Shown here piece after piece: positions 55,202-62,888 of a DNA stretch of 64,000 bases. A program made the translations under genes and the position numbers. The stretch is from Afipia clevelandensis ATCC 49720. Lineage in GTDB: Bacteria; Pseudomonadota; Alphaproteobacteria; Rhizobiales; Xanthobacteraceae. The stretch lies in the NCBI RefSeq assembly GCF_000336555.1, contig NZ_KB375281.1:623703-687702 (forward strand), given 5' to 3'. The notes beneath the pieces were generated by a model. That model was not told the DNA's origin and did not search any database. It saw only the letters and a program-made list of their open reading frames with translations. The first letter of the stretch is position 1, and each line of letters opens with the position of its first letter.

Positions 55202-55669
55202 TTACTCCTCAACCGATGCAGTTGCGTCTTCATCACGCGGACGGCGCGGGCGGTCGCCACGATCGCCGCCACGGAAACCACCTCCGCCGAAACCGCCTTC
55301 ACGGTCGCCGCGGAAGCCGCCGCCACCGCGCTCGTCGCGGTCACGCTCGGCCTTGCGCATCATCGCGGAGGGACCTTCCTCCAGCTCTTCGACGCGGACG
55401 GTGAGATAACGGATGATGTCTTCGTTGATCCGCTCCTGACGCTCGATCTCGGCGACCACCGCTGCGGGGCCGTCGATGTTCAGCATCATGAAGTGAGCCT
55501 TGCGGTTCTTGTTCATGCGGTAGGTGAGGGAGCGCACGCCCCAGTTCTCGGTCTTGGTGACCTTGCCGCCGAGACCTTCGATCACGCCGGTGATCTGCGT
55601 GGTGAAGTCTTCGACCTGCTGGGCGCTCGCATCCTGACGCGCGAGAAATACATGCTCGTAAAGAGGCAT
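55202..55669 (-). CDS. rpsF: 30S ribosomal protein S6
   Basis: A 155-residue S6. [38 protein letters not shown] and [17 protein letters not shown] are conserved; the last 45 residues are a Gly/Arg/Asp-rich tail ([18 protein letters not shown]). ATG 55669 has AAGGA before it. In the leader an AGTCCT/AGGACT pair encloses a region with CCGCC, a possible S6:S18 feedback site, which I hold only as a suggestion. Confidence 0.96.
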   Translation of the reverse strand: MPLYEHVFLARQDASAQQVEDFTTQITGVIEGLGGKVTKTENWGVRSLTYRMNKNRKAHFMMLNIDGPAAVVAEIERQERINEDIIRYLTVRVEELEEGPSAMMRKAERDRDERGGGGFRGDREGGFGGGGFRGGDRGDRPRRPRDEDATASVEE

Positions 55670-55990
55670 GGGTGTCCTTTCCTGTGTTAGCGCAAGTCCT
55701 GGCGGCAAGCCCTTCGAGACCTTCGGAAAGGACTCGATATTGCTCAGAAGGCGGAAGCACGGGACGACGGACCGACTGGCCCTGTCACATCAAAATCGCC
55801 AAAGGTGAGATTGCTGAGACCGTCCGTTCAGCTCCCGGCCGGGACCCACGGATGGCGCGGTTATAAGGATTCCGGAGATGTTTGCAAGGCAAAACAGGGC
55901 GTTTCAGCAGCCGGAACCGGCCCAAATCCGGGATTTTCCGGTATGGCGATCACCCGCCGCCGCTGGCGGTCGTCGGACAGTCTCGGCCGC

Positions 55991-56170
55991 CTAGGAACGA
56001 GGGGTAATCGGGAAGGACGGGGCGCCCACTATGGGGAATACCTTGCCCACATCCATCCTCTGGCTGGAATAGCCCAACGCGCCTCCGACCACGACCAGGC
56101 CAAGGGCGAGGCCGAACAGGAACTTGTGGTAGGCGCGCCGGCCACCAACTGTGTCGTCCATATCGCTCAT
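55991..56170 (-). CDS. Very small single-helix membrane protein
   Basis: A 59-residue protein that begins at ATG 56170 (MSDMDDTVGGRRAYHKFL) and holds one hydrophobic helix (FLFGLALGLVVVGGALGYSS), then a short tail ending in PRS. It starts one base after the stop of the 65-residue membrane protein, so the two are translated together. The frame is clean and the codon use is local. Function unknown. Confidence 0.6.
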   Translation of the reverse strand: MSDMDDTVGGRRAYHKFLFGLALGLVVVGGALGYSSQRMDVGKVFPIVGAPSFPITPRS

Positions 56171-56171
56171 G

Positions 56172-56369
56172 TCAACGCTGCTCCGTATTCGTGTGTGGCC
56201 TCGCCATTCCGGTCGTTCCGGGCGGGGCCTTGTCGGATGCCGTAACCACCAGCGGGGTCCGGTCGAATGTCGTGACCAGCGCCGCGCCGAAAACGGCGAG
56301 CAGGACGGCCGCGAAAATCAGGACTGGCGCGAGCGCCAGTGTCTGTGGCTTGCGAGGATTGTTCTCCAT
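56172..56369 (-). CDS. Small single-helix membrane protein
   Basis: A 65-residue protein: MENNPRKPQTLALAPVLIFA runs into a hydrophobic helix (VLIFAAVLLAVFGAALVTTF), followed by a hydrophilic tail (DRTPLVVTASDKAPPGTTG). GGAGTG stands before ATG 56369. It is divergent from fabD across about 190 bases and is followed by the 59-residue protein. I see no family match; likely an N-in, C-out anchor with a periplasmic tail. Confidence 0.6.
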   Translation of the reverse strand: MENNPRKPQTLALAPVLIFAAVLLAVFGAALVTTFDRTPLVVTASDKAPPGTTGMARPHTNTEQR

Positions 56370-56561
56370 GATGCGCACTCCACTCGGCGCCCCTGGAAAC
56401 AAACGCTTTGGGCGTGGGTCGGGTTCCCGGTCGGCCAATGGCCTGTCCGCCACTGGCCTGCCGTTCGCTGGCCGATCCGGTGTTCATTGGCCCGCCGCGC
56501 CGCAACTTGACACCCGGCGTCCCGGCGGTGTCTTACGGCCTTCTCATTTGCGGGGATTTTC

Positions 56562-57515
56562 ATGACAGCAGCATTCACCTTTCCGGGACAGGGTTCGCAG
56601 ACGGTCGGCATGGGCAAGGCGCTCGCCGACGCATTTCCGGCGGCAAAGGCCGTCTTCGATGAAGTGGATGCGGCGCTCGGCGAGAAGCTGACCGCGATCA
56701 TCTGGGAAGGCCCCGCCGAAACCCTGCAGCTCACCGAGAATGCGCAGCCTGCCCTGATGGCGGTATCGCTGGCGACCTTGCGCGTGCTGGAGAGTGAAGC
56801 GGGTGTCGATATCGCCCGTGATGCGGCTTTCGTCGCCGGTCATTCGCTGGGCGAATACTCGGCACTGGCGGCAGCGGGCGCATTCTCGATTCATGACACG
56901 GCGAAGCTGCTGCGCACGCGCGGCCTCGCCATGCAAAAGGCCGTGCCGGTCGGTGTCGGCGCGATGGCCGCGCTGCTTGGCCTCGATTACGACGCTGCGG
57001 TTGCCGTCGCGGAAGAAGCCGCGCAGGGCCAGGTCTGTCAGGCCGCCAACGATAATGGCGGCGGGCAGGTGGTTGTCTCTGGCGACAAGGCGGCGGTGGA
57101 TCGCGCGGTCGAGATCGCCAAGGCGAAGGGTGCGAAGCGCGCGATGCTTCTTCCGGTCTCTGCGCCCTTCCATTGCCGCCTGATGCAGCCTGCCGCCGAC
57201 GCGATGGCGCAGGCGCTGGCGGGCGTGACCATCAACACGCCGAAGGTGCCGGTTGTTTCCAACGTGCTGGCATCCGCGATCACCGATCCGGACGAGATCC
57301 GCAAGCGGCTGGTCGAGCAGGTGACCGGCACGGTCCGCTGGCGCGAGAGCGTGGCGTGGATGGCCTCGCAGGGCGTGACGCATTTCCTCGAAATCGGCGC
57401 GGGCAAGGTGCTGTCGGGTCTCGTGAAGCGTATCGCCGATGGTGCTGTCGGCGTTTCGGTCGGGGGACCGGGGGATATCGAGGCTGCGAAGGCCGCTATC
57501 GCAGCATCGCGTTAA
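56562..57515 (+). CDS. fabD: Malonyl-CoA:ACP transacylase
   Basis: A 317-residue FabD that loads malonate onto acyl carrier protein for fatty-acid elongation. TFPGQGSQTVGMGKAL is the oxyanion loop; the nucleophile Ser95 lies in AGHSLGEYSALAAAG; PVSAPFHCRLMQPAAD carries the catalytic His. fabG follows 2.6 kb later on the same strand, with eutCB inserted on the other strand. Confidence 0.96.
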   Translation: MTAAFTFPGQGSQTVGMGKALADAFPAAKAVFDEVDAALGEKLTAIIWEGPAETLQLTENAQPALMAVSLATLRVLESEAGVDIARDAAFVAGHSLGEYSALAAAGAFSIHDTAKLLRTRGLAMQKAVPVGVGAMAALLGLDYDAAVAVAEEAAQGQVCQAANDNGGGQVVVSGDKAAVDRAVEIAKAKGAKRAMLLPVSAPFHCRLMQPAADAMAQALAGVTINTPKVPVVSNVLASAITDPDEIRKRLVEQVTGTVRWRESVAWMASQGVTHFLEIGAGKVLSGLVKRIADGAVGVSVGGPGDIEAAKAAIAASR

Positions 57516-57644
57516 GATTACCGCCGGACATAATCGCCAGCGGTATCATGGCCTCATTTTCGTGTGGCCCGATTGTTGCTACGCCTGTCGGGCCGCTCAT
57601 TTACTCCAGTTTTTGAGTGGTCGCCCCTTTTGGGCTGGGGCATT

Positions 57645-57679
57645 GCCGCCAGCATCTTCACGATGCTGGCGGCTTTTTT
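57645..57679 (+). terminator. Terminator between fabD and eutC
   Basis: A perfect 12-bp stem, GCCGCCAGCATC (57645-57656) and GATGCTGGCGGC (57662-57673), with a five-base loop and TTTTTTA after it. Plus-strand orientation, ending the fabD transcript 130 bases past its stop. Confidence 0.88.
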
Positions 57680-58493
57680 ATTCGGAGACGTTGTTGCCTG
57701 TGACCTGGGCTGTTGCCTTTGTTTTTAGCAATGCCAGATCGCTCTCGTCCTTCAACTCAATCCCTGTCAGTTGGCGCGCAAGCGCCTCGCGCACCAGCCA
57801 CGCCAGCTTGAAGGCGGCGGCGCTGTAGCTCAGTCCTTCCGGGCGCACGTTGGAAATGCAGTTGCGGCCCGCATCGCTGCGCGCGCGAAATGGCGCGTGG
57901 GTGATGTAGATGCCGAGACTGTCCGGTGAACTCAGGCCCGGCCGTTCCCCGATCAGCATGATGGTCAGCGTCGCCTGCAGCAATTCGCCGATTTCATCGG
58001 CGAGTGCGACGCGCGCCTGCGTCGCGATCACGACGGGTGCTTGCCGCAGTTCATCCGCGAGAAGCGGTTTCAATGCTGCGAGCAGCGGCGCAGCATGACG
58101 CTCGATCGCCAGCGACGACAGCCCGTCGCCGATCACGATGCAGACGTCGCCGCGCACAAGTGGCTCCGCGCGCAGCCTCGCGATGTCATCGGGATCAATC
58201 ATGCGCCCGAGATCGGGCCGCCGCAGATACGTGGTGCGGTCCGGTGCGCGGCTGTGGACATGCGCGACGGTCCATCCCTGTGCGCGCAATGCTTCTTCGA
58301 GCTTTTGCGCATCGAGCGCGGCATGAATCGCATCGCGCGCCATCGCATGCGCCCATCCGAAACGGAGCACTTCGTCCGTCGGCATGCCCGCACCGGCGCG
58401 GCCGAGCGCCAGCCGCGCAGGCGTCACGCCGCGCCATTCGTTCCATGCGCTTTCCGTAATCGCAGATGTGTCGGTAGTGGTCTTGTCCGTCAT
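57678..58493 (-). CDS. eutC: Ethanolamine ammonia-lyase small subunit
   Basis: A 271-residue EutC. LGRAGAGMPTDEVLRFGWAH and HSRAPDRTTYLRRPDLGR are conserved, as are VIGDGLSSLAIERHAAPL and ERPGLSSPDSLGIY near the cobalamin interface. With EutB it converts ethanolamine to acetaldehyde and ammonia using adenosylcobalamin. ATG 58493 overlaps the eutB stop as ATGA. No microcompartment or eutA reactivase gene is nearby. Confidence 0.93.
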   Translation of the reverse strand: MTDKTTTDTSAITESAWNEWRGVTPARLALGRAGAGMPTDEVLRFGWAHAMARDAIHAALDAQKLEEALRAQGWTVAHVHSRAPDRTTYLRRPDLGRMIDPDDIARLRAEPLVRGDVCIVIGDGLSSLAIERHAAPLLAALKPLLADELRQAPVVIATQARVALADEIGELLQATLTIMLIGERPGLSSPDSLGIYITHAPFRARSDAGRNCISNVRPEGLSYSAAAFKLAWLVREALARQLTGIELKDESDLALLKTKATAQVTGNNVSE

Positions 58494-59884
58494 GCGACCA
58501 GCGATTTGAGATGGTTCATGCCGCCAATCAGCGCGTTGGGCGAGGGCGGACGCAAACGTCCCGCATCGTCGGTGATCTGCATGCGCTGCAGCCACGCCTC
58601 GAATTCCGGTGCGCGTTTCAGTCCCAGTGTTTCGCGCAGGAACAGCGCATCGTGGAACGACGTGCTTTGATAGTTGAGCATCACGTCGTCCGCGCCGGGT
58701 ACGCCCATGATGAAGTTCACGCCCGCCGTGCCGAGCAGAACCAGCAGGTTGTCCATGTCGTCCTGATCGGCCTCGGCGTGGTTGGTGTAACAGATGTCGC
58801 AACCGATCGGGAGGCCGAGCAGCTTGCCGCAGAAATGATCTTCCAGTCCCGCGCGGATGATCTGCTTGCCGTCGTAGAGATATTCCGGGCCGATGAAGCC
58901 GACCACAGTGTTGATCAGCAGCGGTTTGTAGCGCCGCGCCAGCGCGTAGGCCCGCGCCTCGCAGGTCTGCTGATCGATGCCGAAGTTTGCGTCCGCCGAC
59001 AGTGCGCTGCCTTGTCCGGTCTCGAAATACATGACGTTGTCGCCGACGGTACCGCGCTTCAGCGAGAGGGCCGCGTCATAGGCCTCATCGAGAATTTCGG
59101 GTGTCACGCCGAACGACAGATTGGTTTTTTCGGTGCCGCCGATGGACTGGAACACGAGATCGACCGGAACGCCTTCTTCGGTCAGCCGGATCGTGTTGGT
59201 GACATGGGTGAGGACGCAGCCCTGGGTCGGGATTTCAAAACGATGGATCACCTCATCCAGCATCCGCAGCAGTTGGCCCAGCACCGGCATGCTGTCGGAT
59301 GCGGGATTGACGCCGATCACCGCATCGCCTGATCCCATTAGCAGGCCATCCAGTGTCGAAGCCGCGATGCCGCGCAGGTCGTCGGTGGGATGGTTCGGTT
59401 GCAGGCGGACCGACAGATGGCCTCCAAGCCCGATGGTGTCGCGGAAGCGCGTGATGACACGGCACTTGCGCGCCACCGCGATCAGATCCTGATTCCGCAT
59501 GATCTTCGAGACGGCGGCAACCATTTCCGGTGTGAGACCCGGCGCAAGGGCGGTGAGCGTTTCGGTGGTCGCAAGTTCGGACAATAGCCAGTTGCGGAAA
59601 TCGCCGACGGTCATGTGCGACACCGGCGCAAAAGCCGCCGCATTGTGGCTGTCGATGATCAGCCGCGTGATGTTGTCGTCCTCGTAGGGGATCAGCGCTT
59701 CGGTGAGAAACTGCCTGAGGGGCACCTCGGCCAGCACATGGCACGCGGCCATCCGCTCCTGCGCGGTCGCAGCACCAATGCCCGCGAGCATGTCGCCGGA
59801 GCGCGCCGGGCTGGCACAGGCCATCACCTGTTTCAGATCGTCGAACGCGAAGATCTGGGACGCGATAACGGTCCGATAGCGCAT
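58490..59884 (-). CDS. eutB: Ethanolamine ammonia-lyase large subunit
   Basis: A 464-residue EutB, the catalytic TIM-barrel subunit. SDLLAGIGAATAQERMAACH-like opening is seen as GIGAATAQERMAACHVL; NPASDSMPVLGQLLRML, HVTNTIRLTEEGVPVDLVF and NFIMGVPGADDVMLNYQ are characteristic. Ethanolamine is freed from phosphatidylethanolamine, so these enzymes may supply nitrogen and carbon. The unit is only the two genes; a regulator is not evident. Confidence 0.94.
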   Translation of the reverse strand: MRYRTVIASQIFAFDDLKQVMACASPARSGDMLAGIGAATAQERMAACHVLAEVPLRQFLTEALIPYEDDNITRLIIDSHNAAAFAPVSHMTVGDFRNWLLSELATTETLTALAPGLTPEMVAAVSKIMRNQDLIAVARKCRVITRFRDTIGLGGHLSVRLQPNHPTDDLRGIAASTLDGLLMGSGDAVIGVNPASDSMPVLGQLLRMLDEVIHRFEIPTQGCVLTHVTNTIRLTEEGVPVDLVFQSIGGTEKTNLSFGVTPEILDEAYDAALSLKRGTVGDNVMYFETGQGSALSADANFGIDQQTCEARAYALARRYKPLLINTVVGFIGPEYLYDGKQIIRAGLEDHFCGKLLGLPIGCDICYTNHAEADQDDMDNLLVLLGTAGVNFIMGVPGADDVMLNYQSTSFHDALFLRETLGLKRAPEFEAWLQRMQITDDAGRLRPPSPNALIGGMNHLKSLVA

Positions 59885-60094
59885 CGGTGTTGGACTCCGC
59901 AGCCTGGCTTCCGGCTGAAGCGTAACACGGCTTCGCCAGCGAAAAAGCGCCGTAAATCAGGCAGGATCGGCACGCCGGGCGGCTTTGTGACGCCGGATCG
60001 GGCAAGGGTCATTGACGAGCGGCGTTTTATTGCGGCAAACGGAGCCGACTTTCAGGCCGGGGACTGACCCCGGGACTTCTCCCAAGGGGGCGAC

Positions 60095-60832
60095 ATGTTC
60101 GATCTGACAGGCAGGACCGCGCTGGTCACCGGAGCCACCGGCGGCATCGGCGGCGCGATTGCGAAAGCGCTGCACGCACAGGGCGCCACGGTTGCCGTTT
60201 CGGGCACCCGGCGCGAGGCGCTGGACAAGCTCGCTGGCGAACTGAAGGACCGGGTCCATGTGCTGCCCTGCAACCTCTCCAACATGGACGAGGTGGAGGC
60301 GCTGGTTCCGGCTGCCGAAAAGGCGATGGGCCAACTCGACATTCTGGTCGCCAATGCCGGCATCACCCGCGACAACCTGTTTGTTCAGTTGCGCGACGAG
60401 GATTTCGACGACGTGATCCGCGTCAACCTCACCGCGACCTTCCGCCTGGCGCGGGCCGCGACCAAACTGATGATGCGCAAGCGGTTCGGCCGAATCATCG
60501 CCATCACTTCGGTGGTCGGCGTGACCGGGAATGCCGGGCAGGGCAACTATGCGGCGTCCAAGGCGGGGTTGATCGGCATGATGAAGTCGGTCGGCGCGGA
60601 ATATGCCCGCCGCAACGTCACCGCCAACTGCATCGCGCCCGGCTTCATTGCGACCCCGATGACCGACGTTCTGAACGAAAAGCAGCGCGAAACGGTGCTG
60701 TCCAAGGTGCCCGCAGGACGGCTGGGAACACCGGAGGACATCGCCGCCGCGGCGGTCTATCTGGCCTCCAATGAAGCCGCTTACGTGACCGGTCAGACCC
60801 TCCACGTTAACGGCGGTATGGCCATGATTTGA
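60095..60832 (+). CDS. fabG: 3-oxoacyl-[acyl-carrier-protein] reductase
   Basis: A 245-residue SDR reductase of beta-ketoacyl-ACP. TGATGGIGGAIAKAL binds NADPH; the catalytic Ser is in IAITSVVGVTGN and the YxxxK in GQGNYAASKAGLIGM; VTGQTLHVNGGMAM closes the family signature. The start is preceded by AAGGGGG. It belongs with fabD, acpP and fabF. Confidence 0.96.
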   Translation: MFDLTGRTALVTGATGGIGGAIAKALHAQGATVAVSGTRREALDKLAGELKDRVHVLPCNLSNMDEVEALVPAAEKAMGQLDILVANAGITRDNLFVQLRDEDFDDVIRVNLTATFRLARAATKLMMRKRFGRIIAITSVVGVTGNAGQGNYAASKAGLIGMMKSVGAEYARRNVTANCIAPGFIATPMTDVLNEKQRETVLSKVPAGRLGTPEDIAAAAVYLASNEAAYVTGQTLHVNGGMAMI

Positions 60833-61133
60833 CGCCCGTTTTCCGGCCGTTTTGTCAAGCGCCCCGGGCGCTGGACGGCGGCCGGGGCCGTGTGGTCAAC
60901 TCGGGGGAAGTATGGTAACCGAACGGCACTCGGTTGGGGAAAACGCCATTGCAGGATCGTCAAACCCCGTATATTGCCGTTCCGGCGCCAGCCGCCGTTT
61001 TCGGTGACTTCGCCGCTGTGGCGAAGGCGCAGGAATGCGTGGTACGGACGGCACGAATTCGCAATTTTTCGCACCGCGAGGGGCTCGTATCGTTTTACGG
61101 TCGAGTTTAATGGAACAAGCACGAGGTTAAACG
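60833..61133 (+). other. Leader and promoter region of acpP
   Basis: The 301 bases between fabG and acpP hold no gene. A palindrome AGCGCCC-C-GGGCGCT lies at 60858-60872, soon after fabG. The region closest to acpP turns AT-richer (GTTTTACGG, TTTAATGG), fitting a dedicated strong promoter for the abundant carrier protein. Short frames here have no ribosome site. Confidence 0.4.
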
Positions 61134-61373
61134 ATGAGTGAGATTGGCGAGCGGGTTAAGAAGATCGTGGTCGAGCACCTTGGTGTCGAGCCCGATAAGG
61201 TTGTCGAAAGCGCCAGCTTCATCGACGATCTCGGCGCCGACAGCCTCGATACGGTTGAGCTCGTGATGGCGTTTGAAGAGGAATTCGGTTGCGAAATTCC
61301 GGACGATGCCGCGGAAACCATTCTCACCGTGGGCGACGCCACCAAGTTTCTCGAGAAAAACGCAAAGAGCTGA
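61134..61373 (+). CDS. acpP: Acyl carrier protein
   Basis: A 79-residue acidic helix bundle. Ser37 in [17 protein letters not shown] carries the phosphopantetheine arm. [16 protein letters not shown] and [18 protein letters not shown] are almost invariant in bacterial ACPs. It is followed by a hairpin at 61401-61426 and fabF. Confidence 0.98.
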   Translation: MSEIGERVKKIVVEHLGVEPDKVVESASFIDDLGADSLDTVELVMAFEEEFGCEIPDDAAETILTVGDATKFLEKNAKS

Positions 61374-61400
61374 CGCCAGCGCGCAGCCATGACGACATGC

Positions 61401-61426
61401 GGCGGGTTGTGATCGAACGACCCGCC
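61401..61426 (+). terminator. Partial terminator between acpP and fabF
   Basis: GGCGGGT (61401-61407) and ACCCGCC (61420-61426) make a 7-bp stem with a 12-base loop, followed by GTCTTGCTGT. The weak T content suggests read-through into fabF with a drop in level, giving more ACP than synthase. Confidence 0.5.
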
Positions 61427-61482
61427 GTCTTGCTGTCATCGTTGCGTTTCTGGCGCTCGCCGATCGAGCCGGAGAAGAACTG

Positions 61483-62748
61483 ATGCGGAGGGTTGTCGTC
61501 ACAGGGCTGGGCATGGTCTCGCCACTTGCCAACGGTGTCGAGCAGACCTGGAAACGCATCCTCAACGGCGAGAGCGGCGCGAGGCGTATCGAGAAATTCG
61601 AGGTTTCCGATCTGACTTGCCAGATCGCCTGCATGGTTCCCCGCGGCGACGGCACCAACGGCACGTTCAATCCGGATGACTGGATGGAGCCGAAGGAGCA
61701 GCGCAAGGTCGACGATTTCATCATTTTTGCGATGGCTGCGGCGACCCAGGCGCTCGACGATGCGAACTGGCATCCGAGCACCGAGGAAGAGCGCTGCGCC
61801 ACCGGCACCATGATCGGCTCCGGCATCGGCGGCATCGAAGGCATCGGCGAAGCCGCCGTCATTCTCAAGGAGCGTGGACCGCGCAAGCTGTCGCCGTTCT
61901 TCATTCCGGGCCGCCTGATCAACCTTGCGTCCGGCTACGTCTCCATCAAGCACGGCCTCAAGGGTCCGAACCATGCGGTCGTCACCGCGTGCTCGACCGG
62001 CGCGCACGCCATCGGCGATGCCAGCCGCCTGATCGCGTTCGGCGATGCTGATGTGATGGTCGCAGGCGGCGCCGAGTCCGCCGTCAACCGTCTGGCCATG
62101 GGCGGCTTCTGCGCGTTGCGCGCAATGGCGACCAAGTACAACGACAATCCGACCATCGCCTCGCGTCCCTATGACAAGGATCGCGATGGATTCGTGATGG
62201 GCGAGGGCGCAGGCGTTGTGGTGCTCGAAGAATACGAGCACGCGAAAAAGCGCGGCGCGAAGATTTACGCTGAGGTCGTCGGCTATGGCCTCAGCGGAGA
62301 TGCCTATCACATTACCGCTCCGGCTGAAGACGGTGATGGCGCATACCGCTGCATGAGCGCGGCGATGAAGCGCGCCGGCGTGACGGCGTCCGATATCGAT
62401 TACATCAATGCGCACGGCACCTCGACGCCGCTCGGCGACGAGATCGAGCTTGGCGCGGCACAGCGGCTGCTGGGCAATGCAGCATCAAAGGTGTCGATGT
62501 CCTCGACCAAATCCTCGACCGGCCATCTGCTCGGAGCAGCAGGCGCGATCGAAGCGATTTTCTGCGTGCTGGCGATTCGGGATAACATCGCGCCGCCCAC
62601 GATCAATCTCGACAATCCATCGGTCGAGACCGCGATTGACCTTGTGCCGAACAAGGCGCGGCCGCGTGAAATCAATGTGGCGCTGTCCAATTCGTTCGGA
62701 TTCGGCGGCACCAATGCCTCGCTGATTATGCGGCGGCTGGCGAACTAA
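61483..62748 (+). CDS. fabF: Beta-ketoacyl-ACP synthase II
   Basis: A 421-residue condensing enzyme. The catalytic triad is Cys170 (VVTACSTGAHAIG), His311 (NAHGTSTPLGD) and His348 (SSTGHLLGAAG). GLGMVSPLANGVEQTWKRIL opens the thiolase fold. It extends acyl-ACP with malonyl-ACP. It ends 140 bases before mltG on the same strand. Confidence 0.97.
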   Translation: MRRVVVTGLGMVSPLANGVEQTWKRILNGESGARRIEKFEVSDLTCQIACMVPRGDGTNGTFNPDDWMEPKEQRKVDDFIIFAMAAATQALDDANWHPSTEEERCATGTMIGSGIGGIEGIGEAAVILKERGPRKLSPFFIPGRLINLASGYVSIKHGLKGPNHAVVTACSTGAHAIGDASRLIAFGDADVMVAGGAESAVNRLAMGGFCALRAMATKYNDNPTIASRPYDKDRDGFVMGEGAGVVVLEEYEHAKKRGAKIYAEVVGYGLSGDAYHITAPAEDGDGAYRCMSAAMKRAGVTASDIDYINAHGTSTPLGDEIELGAAQRLLGNAASKVSMSSTKSSTGHLLGAAGAIEAIFCVLAIRDNIAPPTINLDNPSVETAIDLVPNKARPREINVALSNSFGFGGTNASLIMRRLAN

Positions 62749-62888
62749 GCGTTTCGCGTTCTAGAGACTGTGCAAACAGGGCGGGGCTGACTTCACGGTT
62801 TTGCCCCAATCGGACATAATTTCTCTTTCAGGCGTGCTTATAATACTGAAAGCACAGACTAAACCGCCTGCAGAATTCGGGTTGCCTT

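Noticed and set aside
59885..60094. Cobalamin riboswitch upstream of eutBC.
   Set aside because: The 210-base interval contains no B12-box-like sequence that I can recognise and no long leader structure.
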